Assembly (NCBI RefSeq): GCF_025698545.1 | Contig: NC_068571.1 | Coordinates: 9,756,160 to 9,820,159 of the forward strand | Length of the DNA stretch: 64,000 bases | Origin: Gossypium raimondii | Lineage: Eukaryota; Streptophyta; Magnoliopsida; Malvales; Malvaceae | Direction of reading: 5' to 3' | Position numbers and translations under genes: made by a program | Shown here: piece after piece, positions 12,607 through 22,707 of the stretch | Layout of the letters: each line of letters opens with the position of its first letter | How positions within the stretch are numbered: the first letter of the stretch is position 1 | Notes under the pieces: generated by a model | Seen by the model: only the letters and a program-made list of their open reading frames with translations | Database searches by the model: none | Told to the model about the DNA's origin: nothing

Positions 12607-15118
12607 AGTTGACACCATTTTTTGATGGAAAACGGGGTCGACTTGGATTTTGAAAACAAAAACAAAAAAACGAGAGTCACCACCAATCCTTTTTAATAAG
12701 GTGTGACTGGATCACCTCGAAAAGTGGTTGTTTTTAATAAACGGTTTTGATTTTATTAAAACAACGATTTTGGTCCACGAAATCTAGAAAAACAAGTTCG
12801 GGATTCGGTTACATACGAGGAAGGATTAGCACCCACGTAACACCCAAAAATTGGTACCTTGTTGATTAGTCAATGTCTTAATGTTGAAAATTGAAAATTT
12901 TAAAGAAATTTAAAATACGATCCTTTGTTTTAAAATGACTTGTATAAACTAGGTTGCTTATAAAAAAACTCCTACGATAATATTTTTAAAAATTTTATTT
13001 AAAAAAAAAGATATTCAATTGTTCAAGTCAGATGAGGAAATCGCAACCCAATACGTTAGGGCACAATTTCTCAACATTCCGAACATTGAAATTGCCTCGA
13101 TTATTTTTAAGAAAAATCCTCATCTCGTAAAAAAACGTGTCACATCCAATGTGTTAGGACACAACATATTGAATTCCCGATAATGAGCTTTTATTTATTT
13201 CTTTTCGATTAAAAGAACATTCTCGACAATTTAGACTCAACGAAAGAAATCGGAACGCAATACGTTAGGGCTCGATCCTCTCGAAAATCTCAAATGTCAA
13301 GCATTGCTCTTATTTTCAAAAATTTCCCTTAAAAAAAATTTTAGGTAAGATTGATGTAATGCTAAACTCGATATATGCATAGGTGTCGCATTAGTAAACG
13401 AAAGTAATGAACATGAAACAACCACAATAAAAATAACAATAATAAAAAAGACAAATGAATTACATACAACAACATGCAAATAGACGAATAAAACTAAAAT
13501 ATTTCCCAAGATAATAACAAACATATAAACAAACAAGCATCAAATACAAGAATAATAATAATAACAAAATTTATAAAGATATCTAATGTACATATATATT
13601 AAAATTTAAAACTAAAAGATATAAATGAATAAATAATAAATAATTATTATTATTAATAGAATAATAAATAATCTATAGTTAAAAGAACACAAAAGATATA
13701 AGTATTTACATAATGATAACATATAATAAAACAAACATGTTTTAATAAATAAATATAAATAGGAATATAAAATAAAAATAACACGAAGCTAATAGTAAAA
13801 TATAATAATATAATAAGGAATAAATGTAAAAAGAAAAAATACAAGCATGGTAATAAGTAGATTAATTAATAAGGTAATAAAAATAACAAAAAAATGGGCT
13901 AATTCAGAATAAAACGAAATTTAAAGGATAAAACTATAATAAAATAAACAAAGAAGGACTAAAATAGAAAGGCGCGAAAAGGCAGAGGGCCAAATAGGCA
14001 ATAAACCCAATTTTAGGCCACGCGTCCCTCCCTCAGGTGTCCAACGATTGAGGACTAAATTAAAAAGGGAACAAATCTGTGATCCAAATTAACAGAGGAG
14101 AAAAAAACAAATGGTCCAAAATGAAACAGACCGAAAATACGGAAAGGCCTGAAGCGCAAATAACCCCTTGAAGGCTAAAGCACGCGAACTCTGGTTGGAC
14201 GGGTCGGGTCGCCCGTGGGTCGCGCTAAACGGCGCCGTTTTGGCCTGATAGGCTCGCCCCAAAACGACGTCATTTTGGGGGCCTATAAAAGCCCAGTTTT
14301 TTAGAAAAGAAAAAGTCATTTGCCTTTTGTTTCAGAAAAAAAAAAGAAAAAAGCTTTAAGTTCTCTCTCAACCTCCTCCCTTAGCCGGCCATGCCTCCGG
14401 TCATCGGCCACCGCACCGGCCGCCGGACGCCGAAGACGGTGCCGCCATCCGCGGTGGCCGGAAAACCAAAATACTCCCTTTTGTTCCTTTTTTCAAATAG
14501 AGCCCAGATCTAGGGTCAAAACTACCAGAAAAACCCAGTGACAAAGGCTAAAATCGGAAGAGACCTTTCGGTTCTTCCTCTTCACATCCGTCGAAATCAG
14601 GTAAGACTCTCCTCTTTATTTTATTTTATTATCTTGTTATATATATGTTGATTAAATGAGAATGAAAAGAGAAAGAAACACTGTAGAAAACCAAAAGAGA
14701 ATGAAAATAAAGAAAAAGCAATTGGAAAAACCAAGGTGAATCACCTTCAAAACTTTTTATTTCTTCCAAGTTTTTTTCTCAAAGCCGAACCCTTTTACAT
14801 GTTGTTAGTTTCGGCTTTTATAGCCGATTGTTTTACGTTTTTTATTCCTATTTGATTGCCGTTCTCTGCTGTTGCGTGTCCTTGCAGGTACTTGACGGAA
14901 GTGGTTGGTGGTGGTTGCGGTGAGCAAAGTGTAGTAATGTTGGTGGCGGCCAGGAGCAGGTAGGCTAGGGTTTCAGAAAACTGAAACCCTAGTTTGACTG
15001 TTGAGGCTGGGACTTTGGGCTTTGGATCAGTTGGGCTGTTATGGGTTTAATTTGTTTTGGGTTTGTTAATAGTTTGGGTTTGTATTGGTTTTGGGCCCGG
15101 GAAAATTTGGGCTGTACA
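12607..15118 (-). repeat. 5' LTR of Ogre-like element (right)
   Basis: It is 2512 bp and pairs with 2915-5462. In element orientation it begins TGTACAGCCC. Its inner end has agttgacacc where the other LTR has tgttaacacc, so the terminal TG/CA dinucleotide has mutated. It is about 36 bp shorter than its partner. Confidence 0.95.
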
Positions 15119-16640
15119 AAACTCCTTTACTGGAACTGGTATCTTTGACTCTCATCTTTTGACTGTAAACGAAGAAACAAAGTAGAGAAAGAAGAACAAA
15201 ACCCGATATCATGCCTACCACAATTTCGAATACTACTTTCTTATTGTTAGGCTTGGTTGAGGTGGGTAGTGAATTTTCTTTTTGATTTATTGGAACTAGA
15301 TCTGGACTGGAAAGAAAAAAGTCGTTGCTCAATTTGAATATTTCAATCCCATTCAAGATTACATCAGAATATTTAGTTTTCCAAGCTGGCGAAGGATGCA
15401 AAGCAAAAGAGAGATTTCGCTGCATTTGATTTCCTTTCTTTCCTATTGACACCACATAATCCTGATATACTAGAATCCCATTTCCACTACTCCAAGATAT
15501 AACATCAGCTACAGTTTCTACAATTGAATTAGCCAATAAGATCTCAAACACTTTATCACCTTCTTTAGTTATCTTTATCTAGAGCTCACAAAAATGTAAC
15601 CTTACGAAGTAATTGAACCAAAAATCAATAGGAAACTCCCATGTCAGTTGGTAGTTCTCATTCTGGGTCTTGTTCGTCCCTATGGTCCTTGCAGTCACAT
15701 AAACCTCCCTTGGAGCAGAGTACGATGGTGTATCACTGCTGAAGGTGAGATTAATACTTTCATTAACAAGAAGAGCACTTGGTTTGGCTATTGTCAAATA
15801 GGCGTCATCTGTTAACTAGCCCCGGAACATCCTAATGTCTTCTACTGGCGGGATTTTGCTCCCACCAACTTCGACTCGATACATCATCTCAAGGGTAGTG
15901 TTGTTTCCAAGGGTGTACAAGCTTTCCTTGGCTTGGCCAACAAAAGGGACGCCGTCATCATCATTCTTTGGTGTATAATATAGATTGATCGACATGGAAA
16001 CAACTTCAATGGCATTGAAGAAAACATGAGAATCAGTGATATCAAGACGAGGACTGAAGGTTAAGTTTAACCTTTGACCTTCATCTTCATTTATACAAAA
16101 TTCTTTGATCATAAGTGGAACTTCAAATACAACATGGAGTGAAGCAGTGAAATTCCTAAGAAGGGTGAAACCCTCACCTTTAACAGAGAAGAAAGCTTTC
16201 TTAGAAGGGTCGTCAAAGTATGGATATGAAGTTGGATAGAAGTGCAAGTGGATGAACTTTGAGCTAGAAATGAAGGGACTAGAATAGGTGAACTGTGAGT
16301 AAGAAAGACGAGCTGTGGAGTAGCGGACATTGTCAACTAATGAGGGCGATGGAGATGCAGTTTTAGTCACTGATGATTTGTACTTGTTGTTTTGTGGCTC
16401 TATGGGGCTGAATTTTTCATTTCCATCTCTAACCCAAGAACGACTATCGGGAGACGAGGCATTGGTGGAAGGAGAACCGCAGTCAACTGTGATGTTTTTT
16501 TATGGGGTAGTAAGGGGTAAAATTAAAATCTGCTATAATAGGAACCACAATGTATTGACTGAAGAAGAAGAAGAAGAAGAAGAAGAGACAGGGGACGAGT
16601 TTTGAAAGGAAAAAGTTGGTGTTTTGGTTAGAATCTCCAT
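15119..16640 (-). pseudogene. Receptor kinase pseudogene A, ectodomain part
   Basis: This is the 5' half of pseudogene A, starting at ATG 16640 (MEILTKTPTF, as in the intact gene). It has a hydrophobic Phe-rich signal peptide encoded by a GAA/TTC microsatellite near 16561-16586, then two malectin-like domains and a transmembrane segment (VVGMISGFVLLSLLCFF). In-frame stops include TAG replacing Trp in the RSWL-equivalent motif near 15816 and TAG after HFCEL near 15579. Malectin-like pairs in living relatives bind RALF peptides and wall pectin. The ectodomain is very close to that of the intact gene (63 of 72 residues in one block). Homology fades at about 15320, just before the membrane segment. 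Confidence 0.93.
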
Positions 16641-17215
16641 TTCGAGGGAAAAACAGAAAGACAGAGAGAGAATATGCATATGGAGAAAGGGATAAGAGAT
16701 GAAGAAAGGTAGGAAATGAATAGTGATGTGGAGATGGAGTGCAAGATAGGGTCAGTTACTATACATTTGAATTTTTAATTTCCCATTTTCGTAATTTGAT
16801 TGGTCAAGTTAGTAGAGTTTAACATTTGTTTCTTATGTGTATTCTATAGAATGTCACTAAAAACCATTTGTTATTATCATCAGTCAAACAACAATTGACA
16901 GCACCTTTTTGGTGCTATTTGTTTTCTATTTCAACAACCATTTGTTTCTATTTGTTTTTTAGTTTTGTTGCTGTTTCTTTAGCATTAAATACCAAGAGTG
17001 TCATTATAAAAGAGAATTTACACTCCACAAATTTTCTCTACAATACTTGTATCCAAATGCCAGACCATGAAAACTAATGGACATTGGAAGTATAAATAAT
17101 ATTAGAATCCTAAATTATATTAAACTTGTTATCTAATATATATCTACTTTATAATAATAAATTTATAACATTACTAAGATTATCTAATTTAATATTTTAA
17201 AAATATAATTGTATA
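16641..17215. other. 5' flank of pseudogene A
   Basis: This is homologous to the upstream DNA of the intact gene (25228-25560) and of pseudogene B (47332-47605 plus 54386-54742). No gene is seen. Between 16881 and 16882 it lacks about 37 bases that the intact gene has at 25470-25505. That is exactly the place where the Harbinger element sits in copy B. Confidence 0.8.
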
Positions 17216-17595
17216 TGTAAAAGTAGAACTTGGTAGTGACAATATATAGCAAATAAAAAGAAATAAAAATAAAAACACACAGATTTTTATGTGGAAACTC
17301 TTTCGGGAAAAATCACAGGCAAAGGAGAAGAAAATTCACTATGTCGAATTCAAATTAATTACAAGAGGAATAGACTATGTCTATTTATAGGCTTGTAAAA
17401 CCATATTCTAATAGTAGTGTAGTAAGATTGAAACACCTTATCCTAATCAATATCAAATAGATGGAGTTTAATAAGGTTTAAAAACCTTATTCTAAAATAA
17501 AATAAAATAAGTATAATTCTATAGGGACTTTACTTTTATTTTATTTTACCACTGTATTTTATTTAAATAAGGATTCAGATCACTTAATTCTAACA
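17216..17595 (-). repeat. 3' LTR of copia copy 1
   Basis: 380 bp, tgtaaaag to ttctaaca on the plus strand. The inner edge is followed by atctccaccttgac, which on the minus strand is a purine-rich tract just before the LTR. Confidence 0.92.
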
Positions 17596-17759
17596 ATCTC
17601 CACCTTGACACGAATTCTCAATGCACAAGTTCTTCATCGCGAACTCTCAACGAACAAGTTCTCCACCTCTTCCATAAAACCCCTTAAGGGTTTAACTTCA
17701 ACAATGAACATCAATCAAGTCTAAGCAATGCTCAAACTTGGCTATATAGGAAGTGACTT

Positions 17760-20700
17760 AGTCATCATATCTGCAGAATTTTCATGAGTACTAATTTTGC
17801 TTACAACAATATCACCACGAGCAATAATATCACGAACAAAATGATATCGAACATCAATGTGTTTTATTCTCTCATGAAACATTTGATTCTTTGTAAGGAA
17901 AATGACATTCTAACTGTCACAAAATACTGTATTGATTTGATGGTCTTCATTGAGTTCACTAAAGAGTCCATTCAACCAAATAGCTTCTTTACAAGCCTCA
18001 GTAATCTCCATGTACTCAGCTTCAGTGGTAGACAAAACAACAGTGGTTTGCAAAGTGGCTTTCCAACTGATTGCACAAACTTTGATTGTAAAGACATAAC
18101 CTGTGAGAGATATTCTTCTATCAAGGTCTCCAGCAAAATCAGCATCAACATACCCAATGAATCCATCTCTGGTTCTTCCAAACTTTAAGCAAACATCAGT
18201 AGTACCTCGTAAGTATCTTAAAATCCACTAAACTGCTTTCTAATGTTCTTTACCTGGATTCAACATGTATCTACTAACTGCACTGACTGCATACGATAAA
18301 TCTGGACGTGAACAAACCATAGCATACATGAGAGATCCCACTGCACTAGAGTATGGAACATGTGACATGTACTCAATCTCATCATCTGATTGTGGAGACA
18401 AAGCTGATGAAAGTTTGAAATGGGCTGCTAAAGGAGTATTAACAGGCATAACATTCTGCTTATTAAATATGCAAATAGCTTTCTCAATGTACCCATTCTG
18501 ACTTAGGTACAATTTACTTGTTTTTCTATCTCTAAGAATCTCTATACCAAGTATCTTATTTGTTGGTCCCAAATCTTTCATCTTAAATTCTTCACTTAGT
18601 TAGGTTTTGACATTTCTTATCTCTCATTTATCTTTCGCTTCTATTAACATGTCATCAACATAAAGGAGTAGATACACAAAAGAACCATCACTTTTTTTCT
18701 TAAAGTAAACACAACTGTCAAAGCTACTTCTTTTAAAATCATGATAAGTCACAAAAGAATCAAACCTCTTGTGGTCTTTGTAACTGTTTCAAACCATAAA
18801 GAAACTTTTTCAGCAAGCAAACATAATCTTTTTTTCTGAGACTGTAAAACCCTTTGGTTGTTGCATGTAAATATCCTCCTCAAGTTCTCCATACAAAAAT
18901 ACAGTTTTTATATCTAATTGCTCAAGCTCCAAATCATGTATGACCACAATACCAAGCAAAGCTCGAATCGAACTATGCTTCACAACTGGGGAGAACACAT
19001 CTGTGAAGTCTACTCTTGGAATTTCACTATAACCTTTTTCAACAAGCCTTACTTTATATCTGGGTTCTTCAACTCCTAGAGTCCCCTATTTCTGTTTAAA
19101 CACCTATTTACAACGAACAACCTTTTTACCTTTAAGAAGTTTCACAAGATCCCATGTTTTATTTTTGTGGAGTGATTCTATCTCCTCTTGTATAGCAAAC
19201 ATCCACTTTTCCGAGTCTTCACAGCTAACCGCATTAGAAAAATTAGATGGCTCTTAGTTTGCATCTATATTTTCAGCCACATTTAAAGCATAAGCAACTA
19301 GATCAGCGTCGGCATACTTCTTTGGAGGTTTAATTTCTCTTCTAGTTCTGTTTTTGGCAATAGAGTATTGTGGTGAAGAAGTAACTTTATTTTGAATTTT
19401 TTTAATGGCTTGAGAAGTCAACTCTGTTGTAGATTCTAGATTAATCTGATACTCCACCTGCTTTTGATTTTCTTTATTGGAAGAGTCTTTAAGAGAAAAT
19501 TTAGGTAGCATAGCAGTTTCATCAAAAACAATATCTCTGATAATCACAACTTTTCTATTTTCAGGACACCATAACTTATACCCTTTTACACCAGCTTTAT
19601 AACCAAGAAAAACACATTTAATGGATCTCGGTTCTAATTTTCCATTATCAACATGACATACGCAAGACACCCAAAGATTTTTAAATCAGAATAGTCAGTA
19701 GGATTACCAGACCATACCTCTTGTGGAGTCTTTTTCTCAATGGCAATGGATGGAGATCGATTGATAAAAAAAATACAGTAGAGGCTGCTTCGGCCCAAAA
19801 TGAATTTGGTAAGTTGGCATTTAACAACATACATCAAACCTTCTCCATGACCGTTTTGTTCATTCGTTCTACAAAGCTGTTTTGCTGTAAAGTATAACGA
19901 ACTGTCAAGTGTCTCACGATCTCTTCTGACTTGCACAGTTTATTAAACTCATCAAAATAGAACTCTAAGCCATTGTCTGTGCAGAGGTATTTTATTTGTT
20001 TTCCCGTCTATTTTTCAATCACAATTTTTCAAGACTTAAATGTGAAAAACACATCGCTTTTCTGCTTCAGGAAGAACGTCTACATTTTTCTAGAAAAATC
20101 ATCAATAAAATTTAGCATATAATTAGTTCCACCTCTTGAAGGTATTTTGGATGGCCCCCACAAGTCAGAATGAATATACTCCAACATTTCCTTCGTGTTA
20201 TAGATTCCTTTGGTGAATCGAACTCTCTTTTGCTTCCCAAAAACGCAGTGCTCACAGAACTTCAGTTTACAAATTCCTTACCCATCAAGAAGTCCTCTTT
20301 TGCTCAATTCTACCATGTCATTCTCACTCATATGCCCTAGGCGCATATGCCAAAGTTTAGTAATATCATCATCTAACAAGGAAGAGGGGGAGACAGTTGC
20401 ATCACCAGTAACAGTAGAACTCTACAAAACATATAACTTGACAGTTTTTCTCTACCCTTTCATCACAACGAGGGAACTTTTGGAAATCTTCAAAACCCCA
20501 CTTTTAGTTATGTATTTGTACCCTTTTGAATCAAGAGTACTCAATGAAATTAATTTTTTCTTCAGTTTTGGATCATGTCGTACGTCACTAAGTGTTCTAA
20601 CAACTTCATCAAACATCTTAACTTTAATTGTTCCAGCACCTACAATTCTACATGAAGCATTATTTCTCATCAAAACAACAACTTCAGACACTGTTTCGTA

Positions 20701-21667
20701 AGTTGTAAACCAATCCTGATTGGGACTCATGTGGAAGGTGCAACCTAAATCAATGATCCACTCATCGCTCACTTTAGAATTGTTGACAGAAGCGACTAAA
20801 AGTTCATCATTGTTGTAGTTTTCTACAACATCAGCTTTACCAGAATTCTCTAGTTGTTTTCTATTTTGATTCACAGCCTCCTTTTTTAATCTTGTTTTGT
20901 AGCTTATAACACTCAAATTTAATGTGCCCTTTCTTCTTGCAGAAGTTACAAGTTTTACCTTTCTTTGAAGACTTCGATCTACCCTTAGATTTACAACGAG
21001 GACTCTATTCCTGTGTCTTTCTACGATCAATATCAGCATTCTGATCTTATCTCCCACAAACAATAAGACCCTCTTCCTGAGAGTCAATTTTAACCACAAG
21101 ATGCTTCATCTTATCCTACGAGGTTAAAGAATCATAAACCTCATCAACTGTGAGAGACTCGCAGCTATATAAAATCGTATCTCAAAAGGTTGAATAAGAC
21201 GGGGGCAACAAACAAAGTAGAATCAACCCTAGATCTTCCTTATCATACTGAACCTCCATGTCCTCCAAGTTTGAGAGAATTTCTTTAAATATTGTTAGGT
21301 GTTCGTGCACAGACGCATCTGCCTCCAAACGATGAGCATAAATACGCTGCTTCATATGCAGCTTGCTAATTAGAGTTTTCGACATACATATTTGTTCCAA
21401 CCTCTTCCATAATCCAACGACGGTCTTCTCCTTCATCACATCTTGCAAAATTTCGTTAAACAAATGCAGATGTAACTGTGTTAGCGCCTTTCGATCCTTG
21501 CACTTCTTCTCTTCCTTCGTCAATGTTGAAGGCATCTTATCTACCCCTAGTAAGGCTTTCTCTAAGTCCATCTGTGCAAGAACTGCCTGCATCTTTATCT
21601 TCCACAACGCGAATCTGGTGTTGCGATCCAACAGCGAAATTTCATACTTCAAAGACGTCATTACCAT
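17760..21667 (-). pseudogene. copia gag-pol, copy 1
   Basis: Gag (21667-21182) reads SLLDRNTRFALWKIKMQAVL and ends in the typical LILLCLLPPSYSTF. The zinc-knuckle region near 20940 is frameshifted. The protease block near 20740 has IIDLGCTFHM, where the catalytic DSG is DLG, so the active-site Ser is lost. Integrase pieces lie at 19936-19254. RT pieces at 18998-18240 include IYMQQPKGFTVSEK and GSLMYAMVCSRPDLSYAVSA. RNase H near 18210-17970 carries the ALST-EAEYM region out of frame. No intact polyprotein could be made. Confidence 0.9.
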
Positions 21668-21689
21668 GATTGAGATGAATAAACCGAAA

Positions 21690-21702
21690 GCTCTAATACC
21701 AA
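21690..21702 (-). other. copia primer binding site, copy 1
   Basis: The minus strand reads TTGGTATTAGAGC, two bases inside the LTR. It is one base off the initiator-Met tRNA complement (TGGTATCAGAGC) common to plant copia elements. Confidence 0.85.
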
Positions 21703-21704
21703 TT

Positions 21705-22088
21705 TGTAAAAATAGAACTTCGGTGATGACAATATATCGCAAAGAAAATAGAAATAAAAATAAATAGCACACAAATTTTTACATAGAAACCCTTTCAGGA
21801 AAAAAATCACAGGTAGAGGAGAAGAAAATTTGCTATGTCGAATTCGAATTAATTACAAGAGGAGTAGACTATGTCTATTTATAGGCTTGTAAAACCATAT
21901 TCTAATAGTAGTGTAGTAAGATTGAAACACCTTATTCTAATCAATATCGAATAGATGGAGTTTAATAAGGTTTAAAACTTTATTCTAAAATAAAATAAAA
22001 GGAGTATAATTCTATAGGGATTTTACTTTTATTTTATTTTACCATTGTATTTTATTTAAATAAGGATTTGAGTCACTTAATTCTAACA
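21705..22088 (-). repeat. 5' LTR of copia copy 1
   Basis: 384 bp, the partner of 17216-17595. It begins TGTTAGAATTAAGTG on the minus strand. It is clearly diverged from its partner at many sites, which suggests an old insertion. Confidence 0.92.
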
Positions 22089-22707
22089 ATTTAATATTTT
22101 CCACCGTCAAGAATTTTACATGCAAGACTTGCCTATGGATGTTGATTACGAAGACTAATTCGTATTAAAAGTTTAAATGATATAAAATTTTATTCTTAGT
22201 AAATATTAGAGTTTTAAAATATATTAAATTTATTATTTTAATAGATATCTATTGTATATTAATAAAATATTTATAATATTCACAATATTATCTAATTTAC
22301 AATTTTCAAAACAAATAAAGTTGTCTAATATTAAAAATAAACTTTTGGTAAGAAATAATTATATTGTTGAGCATAGTCAAGAGTGTTGTCCAGAACAATT
22401 CCACAAACTCGACGAATTTTTTATGCAAGACTTGGAAAAGTCTTATACCAAAAACAACTCAACTTTTCTTCTTTTTTTCCTTTTAAAATAATAATTATAT
22501 AATCCTGTGAAATATATTAAGTTCACAAGTCGAGGTATTAACTCTAATCCTTGGAAGAAAGTTTATGAAGCTCTTTATAAAAATAAGTTTAAATAAAGTT
22601 AAAAAATAAAAAACTCAAGTGATAATTAAGTTAATATCTTTTGATGCATAAATTGGTAATATATAAAGTGATAATTAAGATTACAATGGGCCAAAAGAAA
22701 ATCTATT
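22089..22707. repeat. Array spacer between receptor copies
   Basis: No gene. Similar sequence occurs at 31861-32737, 62290-62767 and in part at 63641-64000. Landmarks are gcaagacttg, cctgtgaaatat and taactctaatccttggaag. It lies just downstream of the intact gene's stop codon and probably belongs to the ancestral tandem unit. Confidence 0.8.

Larger units (their letters stand above)
2915..15118 (-). mobile_element. TAT/Ogre-like Ty3/gypsy element, lacking RT and IN
   Basis: This 12.2 kb LTR element is inserted in pseudogene A. Long direct repeats (2915-5462 and 12607-15118) bound it. A 5-bp target duplication, aaact, lies at 2910-2914 and 15119-15123. The empty site is kept in copy B at about 41561-41565. 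Orientation is minus: the primer site lies inside the right LTR, gag follows at 11406-9904, a pre-RT linker at 9517-9257, and a polypurine tract abuts the left LTR. No reverse transcriptase, RNase H or integrase can be seen, so it is non-autonomous or deleted. The TAT/Ogre call rests on gag and linker sequence, the very long LTRs and the primer site. Confidence 0.92.
17216..22088 (-). mobile_element. Ty1/copia element, copy 1 (degenerate)
   Basis: A 4.9 kb element bounded by LTRs of 380 and 384 bp. On the minus strand the order is LTR, Met-tRNA-type primer site (TTGGTATTAGAGC), gag, zinc knuckle, protease, integrase, reverse transcriptase, RNase H, polypurine tract, LTR. That order is diagnostic of Ty1/copia, and the sequence is closest to TNT1-94-type polyproteins. 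Many frameshifts and stops break it. I could not find a clean 5-bp target duplication (gtata on the left, attta on the right). The same insertion is in copy 2 at 54743-62289. Confidence 0.93.
1..22565. repeat. Segmental duplication, copy 1
   Basis: This stretch matches 38610-62767 in the same order and orientation: 3' flank, receptor-kinase pseudogene, 5' flank, Ty1/copia element, spacer. Base 1 aligns with base 38610, so the true left edge may lie outside the window. Homology is lost near 22565, shortly after a shared stretch ending in gaagaaagtttatga. Without the 12.2 kb Ogre-like element the unit is about 10.4 kb. Copy 2 without its three private insertions is about 10.5 kb. The agreement in length supports one ancestral unit. 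Confidence 0.93.

Noticed and set aside
20210..20701. Plus-strand frames of 134-168 codons at 20210, 21363, 60340 and 61506
   Set aside because: They are antisense shadows of copia gag-pol on the minus strand.
17211..22093. Target duplication for the copia element
   Set aside because: Left flank gtata and right flank attta do not match, and copy 2 (gtata, agata) does not settle it, so none is claimed.
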